Shown here piece by piece: positions 55,815 through 63,673 of a DNA stretch of 64,000 nucleotides. A program made the position numbers and the translations under genes. Position 1 is the first letter of the stretch; the number at the start of each line of letters is the position of its first letter. This stretch comes from Nocardia aurantia (GTDB lineage: Bacteria > Actinomycetota > Actinomycetes > Mycobacteriales > Mycobacteriaceae). Below the pieces are notes generated by a model. That model ran no database searches and was not told where the DNA came from. It saw nothing but the letters and a program-made list of their open reading frames with translations. Where the stretch lies: positions 434,001 through 498,000 of the forward strand of contig NZ_WEGI01000006.1 of assembly GCF_009604425.1 (NCBI RefSeq), read 5' to 3'.

Positions 55815-57127
55815 CGGGCCGGTACCTCCACCAGGTCGAATTCCATGTGCAAAGACATCAGGCCGCGCAGGATGAACGTCGGCAGATAGTCGAACCGCCG
55901 CGCGCCGGCCGGCCCGTGGACCGACTCGACGATGCGGAAACCGGTGGTGCGATCGAGGATTCGCTCCAGCGCCACCCGGGCCTCGGCGCGCGCCAGCGGG
56001 GCGCCCGGGCAGGTGTGCGGCCCGCGGCCGAAGGCGATGTGCGAGCGGGCATTCGAGCGGGCCGCGTCGAACCGGGACGGATCCTCGAACTTGCGCGGGT
56101 CGCGGTTGGCGGCACCGTTGCTCACCATCAGGATGGTGCCGGACGGCAGATCCACGCCGCCGACCGTGGTCGGCACCTTCGACAACCGGAAGTCACCCTT
56201 GACCGGGCTCTCGGTGCGCAGCACCTCCTCCAGGAAGTTGCCGATCCGGCTGCGGTCCGCGCGCAGCCACGTCTCCAGTTCCGGGTCGTCGGCGAGCAGC
56301 TTCAGCGCGTTGCTCACCAGCCGGACCGTGGTCTCCTGACCGGCCGAGAACAGGTTCACGGCGACCCGGACCACGTCCAGCACGGTCGGCTCCGAGCCGT
56401 CCGGGAAAGTCGCGGTGGCCATGCTGGTCAGCACGTCACCGGTCGGTTCGCGGCGACGGTCCTCGACGTAGGCGGAGAACTTGCCGTAGAGGAACTCGAT
56501 CGGGTTGTGCGCCATCTCCTCGCCCTCGGTGCTGCCGAGGCCACCGCCGCCCTCGTGGCCACCGCGCTGCAACGCGTTCAGGAACTCCTCCTGATCGGCC
56601 TCGGGCACGCCCAGCAGGTCGGCGATCACGTAGAGGGTGAACGGGCCGATGAAGTCGGCGATGACGTCACCGGATACGACCCCGTCCGCGCCGGGCGTCA
56701 GGAAGGTGTCGAGGACGCGGTCGGCGATCGACCACATCGCGTCCTCGTTCTCCTTCAACCGCTTCGGGGTGATCAGTCGCATGAGCAGCGCCCGATGGTC
56801 GGTGTGCACCGGCGGATCGAGGCAGGGCAGCTGATCGGACAGCGGCAGGCCGTCCCGGTACTGCTCGATGATCTCGGCCACGTCGTCGCGGCCCTCCACC
56901 GGCACCGGCAGGCCCGGGAACGGGCCGGTCACCGAGAGGCACGACGAGAAGTTCTCGACGTCGTTGAGCACCTCGAGCGCCTCGTCGTAGCCGGTCACCA
57001 TGGCGACGTTGTGGTGCGGCTCGCGGGTGACCGGGCACCGCGCGCGCAACGCGTCGAGATACGGGTACGGATCCGTGACCAGTCCGCTGTCGGTGAAATA
57101 GTTCAGCGACTCGATGTCGTCCGCCAC
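55811..57127 (-). CDS. Cytochrome P450
   Basis: From GTG 57127 (AAAGGGAG upstream; GTG 57142 is in frame) the 438-residue P450 has the I-helix FSAGQETTVRL, ExxR in EEVLRTE and the heme loop FGRGPHTCPGAPLARAE. There is no membrane anchor. It differs in detail from the P450 at 23347, so the two probably oxidise different positions or substrates. It is followed by its ferredoxin, and an AGAAT-type operator lies upstream at 57200. Confidence 0.92.
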   Translation of the reverse strand: MADDIESLNYFTDSGLVTDPYPYLDALRARCPVTREPHHNVAMVTGYDEALEVLNDVENFSSCLSVTGPFPGLPVPVEGRDDVAEIIEQYRDGLPLSDQLPCLDPPVHTDHRALLMRLITPKRLKENEDAMWSIADRVLDTFLTPGADGVVSGDVIADFIGPFTLYVIADLLGVPEADQEEFLNALQRGGHEGGGGLGSTEGEEMAHNPIEFLYGKFSAYVEDRRREPTGDVLTSMATATFPDGSEPTVLDVVRVAVNLFSAGQETTVRLVSNALKLLADDPELETWLRADRSRIGNFLEEVLRTESPVKGDFRLSKVPTTVGGVDLPSGTILMVSNGAANRDPRKFEDPSRFDAARSNARSHIAFGRGPHTCPGAPLARAEARVALERILDRTTGFRIVESVHGPAGARRFDYLPTFILRGLMSLHMEFDLVEVPAR

Positions 57128-57199
57128 TCGACTCCCTTTCACACCGCGGCCGGCGATATTGCCGTTCTGCCCGCGATGCCTTCTGTTGGCCTCCGAGCG

Positions 57200-57234
57200 A
57201 GAATGCCACTCTCGATATCAGACGTGCCGATTCT
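57200..57234 (-). promoter_or_regulatory. AGAAT-N3-ACTCT operator before the P450 gene
   Basis: AGAAT-GCC-ACTCT (57200-57212) is followed 22 bases later by a half-conserved partner ending CCG-ATTCT (57222-57234). The site lies about 70 bases upstream of the P450 start, between it and the TauD stop. Confidence 0.5.
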
Positions 57235-57273
57235 CACAGTTGCGGGCGGAGGCGTCAACCTCGGTGGCCGTCG

Positions 57274-58107
57274 TCAGGCCACGGCCTCCTCGCCGACCAG
57301 CGTGGTCCGGTGCATCAACCGGCTCGAGCCCGCGTCGTACGGCTGCGCCCGGTGCAACATACCGGTGTTGTCCCAGACCACCAGATCGCCCGGCTTCCAC
57401 TGGTGCCGCAGCGAGAACCGGGGCTGACCGGACCAGTCCAGCAGCCGGTCCAGCAGCGCCCGGCTCTCCTCCTCGGACCAGCCGACGATCGACGCCGCGG
57501 TCGCGCCGATCAGCAGCGACTTGCGGCCGTTGGCCCGGGTCCACACCAGCGGATGCACCCGGGTGGGCACCCGGTCCCAGGCGGCGCGCTGTTTCGCGGT
57601 CGGTTCCGGATTGGCCAGCTCCTGCGAGTGCGCGAAACTGTGCACCACCCGCAGGTCGTCGATCTCGGCCTTCTCCGCCTCGGACAGGGCCTCGTAGGCG
57701 GCGAAGGTGTTGGCGAACTCGGTATCGCCGCCGTCGTCGGCGACCACCTTCGCGGTCAGCAGCGTGGCCTGCTGCGGCACCTCGTCGGTCGCGCCGTCGA
57801 TGTGCCAGAAGAAGGTGCCTTCCCGATAGGCGGCCAGCACACTCTTCGACGGGTCGCGGGTGACGGCCTGAACCTCCGGGAACTCCTTCTCGCCGCCGAA
57901 GGGTGCCACCACCACCTCGCCGAGATGGCGGCTCAGCGCGACCAGTTCGGCGTCGGTGATGTGCGCCTCGCGGTAGACGACGACGCCGTAGCGGTCCAGG
58001 GCGGTGCGCAGTTGGCCGGCGGCCTCGGCGCCGACGAGGTCGGCGCCGGTCATCCCGGTGACCTCGAGCCCGATGTGGTCGCTGATTTCGGTGGTGGTGA
58101 CGGTCAC
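57274..58107 (-). CDS. TauD/TfdA family 2-oxoglutarate dioxygenase
   Basis: The 277-residue protein has the facial triad HID in FFWHIDGATD, a distal His in NTGMLHRAQPYD and Arg 15 residues later in LMHRTTLVGEE. It is clearly paralogous to the enzyme at 20698 (shared GTEFA-TFAAYEA, DLRVVHSF, GMLHRA-PYD blocks). GTG 58107 has AAGGGG six bases upstream. It precedes the P450-ferredoxin pair on the same strand but its stop is followed by the operator of that pair, so it may be separately transcribed. Confidence 0.88.
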   Translation of the reverse strand: MTVTTTEISDHIGLEVTGMTGADLVGAEAAGQLRTALDRYGVVVYREAHITDAELVALSRHLGEVVVAPFGGEKEFPEVQAVTRDPSKSVLAAYREGTFFWHIDGATDEVPQQATLLTAKVVADDGGDTEFANTFAAYEALSEAEKAEIDDLRVVHSFAHSQELANPEPTAKQRAAWDRVPTRVHPLVWTRANGRKSLLIGATAASIVGWSEEESRALLDRLLDWSGQPRFSLRHQWKPGDLVVWDNTGMLHRAQPYDAGSSRLMHRTTLVGEEAVA

Positions 58108-58201
58108 GGCGGACCCCTTCGATCCGGCAGCATCCCGGGGCCGGCCGCCCCGCGGGTGCTGAACTGGTGCTCAAACAATTGGCGTGCTTATGCTTAACAC
58201 C

Positions 58202-58846
58202 GTGAGCGAAGAGAGGTCAAGGGGCCGCCGGACCGGGACGGCGCGCGCCGGCCGGCGCGTCGGGGCCGAGGATTCCGCCACCCGGCTGGCGATCCTCGAC
58301 GCGACGGCGAAGATCATGCGCGAGGAGGGCAGCGCCGCCGCCACCTCCCGGCGCGTCGCGGCCGTCGCGGGGGTGAAGCCGCCGCTGGTGCACTACTACT
58401 TCCCGACCATGGACGACCTGTATCTCGCGGTGTTCCGCCGCGGCGCGGAGGCCCATGTCGAGCGGCAGCGCCGGGCGATCTTCTCCGATCGCCCGCTGCG
58501 CGCGCTGTGGGATCTCAGCCGCGAACCGCACGGCACCCGGCTGCAACTGGAGTTCATGGCGCTGGCGAACCAGCGGCCGGCCATCCGCGCCGAACTCGCC
58601 GCCTACACCGATCGGTTCCGGGAGATCCAGGTGACGGCCCTGACCTTCATCGCCCGCGAGCGCGGCCTGGACCTTGGCGAATTTCCCCCGGTGGTGGTGT
58701 CGCTGCTGATCGCGAGCCTGTCCGGGGCACTGGCCACCGAGAGCGCGCTGGGCGTCCATCGCGGGCACGAGGAACTGCTCGCCTTCGTCGAGGGCCACCT
58801 GGACCGTTTCGAGGCCGACACCGCGGGCCGGTCGGCCGCCGGCTGA
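58202..58846 (+). CDS. TetR family transcriptional regulator
   Basis: The helix-turn-helix lies in the first third: ILDATAKIMREEGSAAATSRRVAAVAGVKPPLVHYYFPTMDDLYLAVF. The rest is a ligand-binding helical domain. I choose GTG 58202 because a -10-like TATGCT ends seven bases before it, suggesting a leaderless message; GTG 58184 and ATG 58190 are in frame. The DNA-binding domain is nearly identical to the second TetR module of the neighbouring fusion protein. It diverges from the TauD gene and is a candidate regulator of the AGAAT-type regulon. Confidence 0.85.
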   Translation: MSEERSRGRRTGTARAGRRVGAEDSATRLAILDATAKIMREEGSAAATSRRVAAVAGVKPPLVHYYFPTMDDLYLAVFRRGAEAHVERQRRAIFSDRPLRALWDLSREPHGTRLQLEFMALANQRPAIRAELAAYTDRFREIQVTALTFIARERGLDLGEFPPVVVSLLIASLSGALATESALGVHRGHEELLAFVEGHLDRFEADTAGRSAAG

Positions 58847-58872
58847 GGCCGGGCCTCCGTGCGGCATATTTT

Positions 58873-58886
58873 TGAGCGTGCGCTCA
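58873..58886. promoter_or_regulatory. Palindrome between the two TetR genes
   Basis: TGAGCG-TG-CGCTCA is a perfect six-base dyad, the kind of site bound by TetR dimers. It lies 27 bases after the first TetR gene and 87 bases before the second. It could serve as a TetR operator. Confidence 0.4.
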
Positions 58887-58913
58887 GCACACCGGTGGCG
58901 GCGGTCCGGCGCC

Positions 58914-58941
58914 CGAAACTATACGATGAGGTCTAGTTTCG
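58914..58941 (+). promoter_or_regulatory. Operator before the double-TetR gene
   Basis: CGAAACTA and TAGTTTCG are perfect eight-base arms 12 bases apart, 32-59 bases before ATG 58973. TATACGAT inside the spacer may be the -10 box. The placement suits autorepression by the first TetR module. Confidence 0.5.
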
Positions 58942-58972
58942 GCCCGCGGCCCGACCTGGCAGACTGCACCGC

Positions 58973-60517
58973 ATGACGCCGAGCCGCACCACACCCGCCT
59001 CCGGCGACAACGCCGATTCCCGCGCCCGGCGCGGCGGACGGCCGACGCGGGCCCAGGCGACCCAGCTCGATCGCACCCTGCGCCGGGCAGCGCTGCAACT
59101 GTTCCTGGACCAGGGCTACGACGGCACCTCGATGGACGCGATCGCCCGCGCGGCCGGCACCACCAAGGCCTCGCTCTACACCCGCTTCCCGAGCAAGGAG
59201 GCGATGTTCCGCTCGGTGCTGGAATGGGCCGTCCAGCGCGCCGACCGCCCGTCCCCGGCCCGCTCGGACTCCGGCGATCTCACCGCCGCCCTGACCGAGA
59301 TCGCCACCGCCGCCTGGGATCGCGCCGTGCACCCCGACCTGATCAAGCTCCGCCGGATCGCCGCCGCGCAAGCGGAACGCCACCCGGACCTGGCCCGGCA
59401 GGCCACCTCGTGGCCCTCGCCGAATCCGGTCGCCGAACTGCTGCGGCAGCACGCCCGCACCGGGGCGATCGTCGCCGACGACCCGGACCTGCTGGCCGAG
59501 CACTTCCTCGCCATGGTCACCGCGCCCGCCTGGTCCACGGTCTTCGGCCACCCCCACCCCGGCGCCGCGGACGCCGAACGGACCATCGACAGCGCGGTGC
59601 GGCTGTTGATCCGGAGCCTGCGCCCCGGGACGATGACATCGCCCGGCGCGCAAGCCCGGGACACCGCGACGACCCGATCCCCCGAGCCGGAGCACGACGC
59701 CGCCGATGAGGCGGCCTCGTCGACCACGACCGCGACCGAGGCGATCGCCACCGGATCGGATTTCGCTGGGGCAGGCGGCCTCTCACCCGCCGAGACCGAT
59801 GGCGCCACGGCCGGCCGGGTTACTTCCGCGGCGGCGAGAGAACCTTCGTCGACCGGTGCGTTCGACCAGGCGTCCCCGCCGCTGCGGGCCACGACTTCCG
59901 CACCGGCGCAATCCCTTCCGCCGGACATCGATCCGATGCCGCGCCGCCGCAACGGGAACGGCGAGCCGAGCGCTCGCGATCAGCTGCTCAACGCCACCGC
60001 CCAGGTCATGGTCACCGAGGGCTACGCGGCGGCGACCTCGCGGCGCGTCGCCGCCGTCGCAGGCGTGAAACCGGCCCTGGTGCACTACTACTTCCCCACC
60101 ATGGACGATCTGTTCCTGGCGGTGTTCCGGCGCGGCGCCCAGCGGCATCTGGACCGAGAGCGGCATGCCCTCGACACCGGCCGGGCGCGCTCGATGTGGG
60201 ATTTGCACAACGCCAATCGCGATACCGCCCTCGTTCTGGAGTTCTTCGCGCTGGCCAACCACCGCAAGGAGATTCGCACCGAACTGGCCCTCTACACCGA
60301 GATCTCCCGCGAGAATCAGCGCACCGCCCTGAGCCGGCTCCTGCCCCACAGCCTGCGCCCCGCCACCATGTCACCGCCCGTGCTGGGCTTCATCCTGGCC
60401 GCCGTCACCCGTCTGCTGGTCTCGGAACATATGCTCGGTATCACCGCTGGTCACGCCGACACCATCGCGTACTTCACCGCCCAGCTCGCCGACCCGCTCC
60501 GCAACCCTTCGCCTTGA
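58973..60517 (+). CDS. Double TetR fusion regulator
   Basis: The 514-residue protein holds two complete TetR units. Unit 1 (about 30-220) has an HTH with DQGYDGTSMDAIARAAGTTKASLYTRFPSKEAMF and an AcrR-C-like helical domain. A Thr/Ala/Ser-rich disordered linker of about 100 residues follows. Unit 2 (about 330-510) has an HTH with AAATSRRVAAVAGVKPALVHYYFPTMDDLFLAVF, almost identical to the separate TetR at 58202. TetR proteins are normally about 200 residues and dimerise; a fused pair could bridge two operators. It is not a sequencing fusion by frameshift, because one open frame runs throughout. Confidence 0.88.
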   Translation: MTPSRTTPASGDNADSRARRGGRPTRAQATQLDRTLRRAALQLFLDQGYDGTSMDAIARAAGTTKASLYTRFPSKEAMFRSVLEWAVQRADRPSPARSDSGDLTAALTEIATAAWDRAVHPDLIKLRRIAAAQAERHPDLARQATSWPSPNPVAELLRQHARTGAIVADDPDLLAEHFLAMVTAPAWSTVFGHPHPGAADAERTIDSAVRLLIRSLRPGTMTSPGAQARDTATTRSPEPEHDAADEAASSTTTATEAIATGSDFAGAGGLSPAETDGATAGRVTSAAAREPSSTGAFDQASPPLRATTSAPAQSLPPDIDPMPRRRNGNGEPSARDQLLNATAQVMVTEGYAAATSRRVAAVAGVKPALVHYYFPTMDDLFLAVFRRGAQRHLDRERHALDTGRARSMWDLHNANRDTALVLEFFALANHRKEIRTELALYTEISRENQRTALSRLLPHSLRPATMSPPVLGFILAAVTRLLVSEHMLGITAGHADTIAYFTAQLADPLRNPSP

Positions 60518-60519
60518 TA

Positions 60520-60533
60520 CCCCGTTCGCGGGG
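60520..60533 (+). terminator. Short hairpin after the double-TetR gene
   Basis: CCCCG-TTCG-CGGGG is a five-base stem with a stable tetraloop two bases after the TGA. There is no U-tract. Confidence 0.4.
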
Positions 60534-60980
60534 CGACAGCATCGCGGCTCGGTCGGTCGATTCACCACCAGCCCAATCACTTTCACCGCGCCGGTCCGGC
60601 CACGCCCATGCCCCGGCGACGATGCCCGCCGCGTGGCAGGCGACCGGGATACTGACAGGCAACTGTCGACAGCGGCTGCGAGTTCGTGACGACCGGGCCC
60701 GGCCGACACACGGTGGCCGGTGCACCGCAACCGGCACTCGGCCGCGAGGTCTTGCGCGATCCTGGCCGCCGAGCGGTGACCGGACATCGAAATCACCGGT
60801 GGCCTGCGGTGCCTTCCGCCACCGTCGCCCGGTGTCGCGCGCTCGGTGGTTTCGAGTCCGGATCCGCGGCGTCTCCGACCGGACCGGATTCCGTGACCGG
60901 CACGGAGGTCCCCGCAGGCCGTGCACGCTGGGCCGTCGCCGTGAGCACCGGCCGCCGACGGGGGTGCGCACCCGGCCGTC
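60534..60980. other. Intergenic region, no gene seen
   Basis: About 450 bases between the double-TetR gene and the dehydrogenase promoter. Frames are Arg/Pro-rich and lack ribosome sites or domains. I see no RNA gene, repeat or mobile element. Confidence 0.4.
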
Positions 60981-61036
60981 TTGACCGGGTCGGCGACCGG
61001 GTGTTAGACATGTGCCATCTTTGTTTGGGCAATTGC
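60981..61036 (+). promoter_or_regulatory. Promoter of the acyl-CoA dehydrogenase operon
   Basis: TTGACC (60981-60986) and TAGACA (61005-61010) are 18 bases apart, giving a leader of about 50 bases. A perfect eight-base palindrome GCAATTGC (61029-61036) lies just after the expected start and could be a repressor half-site. GGAGG follows before ATG 61067. Confidence 0.45.
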
Positions 61037-61066
61037 TCAGGGCGTCTTCCGGAGGGCCGGACCATC

Positions 61067-62212
61067 ATGACTTTCGAGCTGACCGCGGATCAGCGGTTGT
61101 TCCAGTCGACCACGCGGGAGTTTCTCGCCGACACCATGTCGATCGCGGCGGTGCGCGCGGCCGGGGAGACCGAGGCCGGCTTCGATCGCGACTGGTGGCG
61201 GCAGGCCGCGGAGCTGGGCTGGACGGCGATGCTGGTGCCGGAGGAATGGGGCGGCGGGTCCGTCTCGGGGCGGCCGCTGACCGAATTGTCACTGGTCGCC
61301 GAGGAATTGGGGCGCAGCTGCGCACCCGGACCGCTGGTCACCACGAGTGCCGTACTGGCCGGGCTGGCGGCCGCCGGCGAGCGGTTCGCGGAGGTGACCG
61401 GCGAGGTCGTCGCCGGTGAGCGGATCGCGGTGTGGGCGGTGTACGAGCCCGGCCACGGACTCGAATTCCCGCGCGGCGCGAGTGTGCCGAATGTCGGCGC
61501 CCGGCTGACCGCCGACGGCGACGGTTATCGGCTCAGCGGGCTCAAGGACCGGGTGGAGGCGGCCGGGCAGGCCGATCTGTTCCTGGTGACCGCGACCGGT
61601 CCGGACGGACCGGTGCAGGTGCTCGTGCCCGCCGACGCGCCGGGCGTGACGGTGACGCCGACCTGGACGCTGGATCTGGTGCGCCGCACCGGTGAAGTGC
61701 GGTTCGACGAGGTCGCGGTGCCCGCCGACGCGGTGGTGCACACCGGCGCCGGCGCCGCGGCCGCGCTGGAGACCGAGATCCAGGTGGCGGCGGTGCTGAC
61801 CGCCGCGGAGACCGTCGGCGCCACCGATCGCGCCTTCGACGCCACCGTCGGCTGGATGTTCGACCGCTACACCTTCGGCCGGCCGCTGGCGTCCTATCAG
61901 GCGCTGAAGCATCGGATGGCCGACAACAAGACCTGGCTGGAGGCCTGCCGCGCCACCGCCGCGGCGGCCGCCGAGACCTACGACGACGATCCGGCGAGCG
62001 CCGCCGAGGTGGTCAGCGTCGCGAAATCCTATGTGGGCGCGAAGGCTTCGGTGATCGCGCAGGACTGCGTGCAGATCCACGGCGGCATCGGCGTCACCTG
62101 GGAGCACGACCTGCACCTGTACCTGCGCCGGATCACGCTGGGCCGCGCCCTGTACGGCACGCCCGAGGAGCACCGCCGCCGCATCACCGACCTGATCACC
62201 GCCGCGGCCTGA
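61067..62212 (+). CDS. Acyl-CoA dehydrogenase, first subunit of a pair
   Basis: The 381-residue protein has the acyl-CoA dehydrogenase fold: an N-terminal helical domain (LTADQRLFQSTTREFL), a beta domain, and a C-terminal helical domain with FGRPLASYQALKHRMAD and QIHGGIGVTWEHDLHLYLRR. Such proteins of 370-400 residues encoded in adjacent, dissimilar pairs form the alpha2beta2 dehydrogenases that actinobacteria use on sterol and other bulky acyl-CoAs, with the active site split between subunits. The partner gene follows 79 bases later. Confidence 0.9.
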   Translation: MTFELTADQRLFQSTTREFLADTMSIAAVRAAGETEAGFDRDWWRQAAELGWTAMLVPEEWGGGSVSGRPLTELSLVAEELGRSCAPGPLVTTSAVLAGLAAAGERFAEVTGEVVAGERIAVWAVYEPGHGLEFPRGASVPNVGARLTADGDGYRLSGLKDRVEAAGQADLFLVTATGPDGPVQVLVPADAPGVTVTPTWTLDLVRRTGEVRFDEVAVPADAVVHTGAGAAAALETEIQVAAVLTAAETVGATDRAFDATVGWMFDRYTFGRPLASYQALKHRMADNKTWLEACRATAAAAAETYDDDPASAAEVVSVAKSYVGAKASVIAQDCVQIHGGIGVTWEHDLHLYLRRITLGRALYGTPEEHRRRITDLITAAA

Positions 62213-62291
62213 TGCCGGGCCCGCACCGGCGCACCGAAACCGCTGCGCCGCAACCACATTCCCGCCGATCGAGAAAGGCCGGTGTGCCGGC

Positions 62292-63512
62292 ATGACCGAA
62301 CTGGAATCCGTCGCCGAGTTCCGCGACCGCGCCCGCCGCTGGCTGAAGGACAATCTGCCCGCCGCCACCGGCCGCTACTCCGGCCCGGAGAACGACGACA
62401 TCTGGGACCGATCCCGGCAACTGCAGCGCATCCTCTCCGACGGCGGCTTCGCGGGCATCTGCTATCCGAAGGAGTACGGCGGCCAGGGGCTGACCACCGC
62501 GCATCAGCGGGCGTTCACCGAGGAATCCTTCGAGTACGAGATGCCGTTGGTGTTCAACATCCCGACGCTGTCCATCTGTGCCCCGACGATCCTCGATCTC
62601 GGCACCGAGGAGCAGAAGCGCACGCATCTGACCGCGGTGCTGCGCGGCGAGGAGCTGCTGGTGCAGTTCCTGTCCGAACCGCGCGGCGGCTCCGATCTGG
62701 CCGGCCTCACCACCCGCGCCGACCGCGACGGCGACGAGTGGGTGCTCAACGGCTCCAAGATCTGGAGTTCGGGCGCCTACGCGGCCGACTACGGGATCTG
62801 CCTGGCCCGCACCAACTGGGACGTGCCGAAGCACGAGGGCCTCACGCTGTTCCTGGTGCCGGTGCACGCGCCCGGCGTCACCATCCAGCGGATCAAGCAG
62901 GTCACCGGCAGCACCGAGTTCTGCCAGGAGTTCTTCGACGACGTCCGGCTGCCCGCGGACTCCGTGCTCGGCGAGGTGAACGGCGGCTGGGCGGCGGCGT
63001 CGCGGCTGCTGTTCCACGAGCGTTCCGCGATGGGCGGCACCTCGCCGTACATGAGCGGCTCCCGGCCGCGGCTGTCGGTCGACCTCAGTGAACTGGTCGA
63101 GCTGGCCCGCTCGGTGGGGCGGCTCGACGATCCCGCGGTGCGGGAGGACATCGGCGAGGCCCGCGCGATGTTCCGGGTCCGGGACCAGCTGGTCGCGCGG
63201 GTGTCGCGGCAGCTGGCCAGCGGTGAACTGCCGCCGCCGGCCAGCTCGATCGTGCGGCTGTTCAGCGCCGAGAACGCGCAGTTGCAGATCGACAAGGCGA
63301 TCCGGATCGCCGGCGCGTCGGCGGCCACCGCCGCGCCCGACGGCACCGGGCGGCAGCTCGGCATCGACTACCTGTTCCGCAATTCCTGGAGCCTGGCCGG
63401 CGGCAGCGCCGAGATGTCGCGCAACGTGATCAGCGAGCGGCTGCTGGGCATGCCGCGCGAATTCGCCGCCGACCGTGGCGTGCCGTTCAACCAGGTCAAG
63501 CACGGCCGTTAG
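62292..63512 (+). CDS. Acyl-CoA dehydrogenase, second subunit of a pair
   Basis: The 406-residue partner has FAGICYPKEYGGQGLTTAHQ, the FAD-site strand LVQFLSEPRGGSDLAGL, LNGSKIWSSGAYAADYGICLART and the late FRNSWSLAGGSAEMSRNVISERLLG. The GGSAEMSRN segment suits flavin binding across the dimer. It should pair with the preceding subunit to oxidise an acyl-CoA to the 2,3-enoyl-CoA. ATG 62292 is preceded by GAGAAAGG. A terminator-like hairpin follows the stop. Confidence 0.92.
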   Translation: MTELESVAEFRDRARRWLKDNLPAATGRYSGPENDDIWDRSRQLQRILSDGGFAGICYPKEYGGQGLTTAHQRAFTEESFEYEMPLVFNIPTLSICAPTILDLGTEEQKRTHLTAVLRGEELLVQFLSEPRGGSDLAGLTTRADRDGDEWVLNGSKIWSSGAYAADYGICLARTNWDVPKHEGLTLFLVPVHAPGVTIQRIKQVTGSTEFCQEFFDDVRLPADSVLGEVNGGWAAASRLLFHERSAMGGTSPYMSGSRPRLSVDLSELVELARSVGRLDDPAVREDIGEARAMFRVRDQLVARVSRQLASGELPPPASSIVRLFSAENAQLQIDKAIRIAGASAATAAPDGTGRQLGIDYLFRNSWSLAGGSAEMSRNVISERLLGMPREFAADRGVPFNQVKHGR

Positions 63513-63524
63513 CGGGCGATCCGG

Positions 63525-63558
63525 GCCTCTCGCCGGAACCGCACGGTTGGCGAGAGGC
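63525..63558 (+). terminator. Terminator after the acyl-CoA dehydrogenase pair
   Basis: GCCTCTCGCC and GGCGAGAGGC form a perfect ten-base stem, with a nested AACCG/CGGTT stem inside. TTGTTCT follows. It lies 13 bases after the stop and is a good intrinsic terminator. Confidence 0.7.
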
Positions 63559-63587
63559 TTGTTCTCCATTCGAAAGAATGGTAGATG
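63553..63587 (+). promoter_or_regulatory. Degenerate AGAAT-type operator pair before the LLM gene
   Basis: AGAGG-CTT-GTTCT (63553-63565) and AGAAT-GGT-AGATG (63575-63587) start 22 bases apart, as at the other regulon sites. A perfect CCATTC-GAAA-GAATGG dyad (63566-63581) sits across them. The left member overlaps the preceding terminator stem. Confidence 0.4.
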
Positions 63588-63673
63588 CAATAGAGGCTAA
63601 ACAACGTTCTCGCCCAGGCGTGACGCCCGCCCATCGGACCGGCGCGGCCCCGGCATCGAGCAATGAGGTGACG

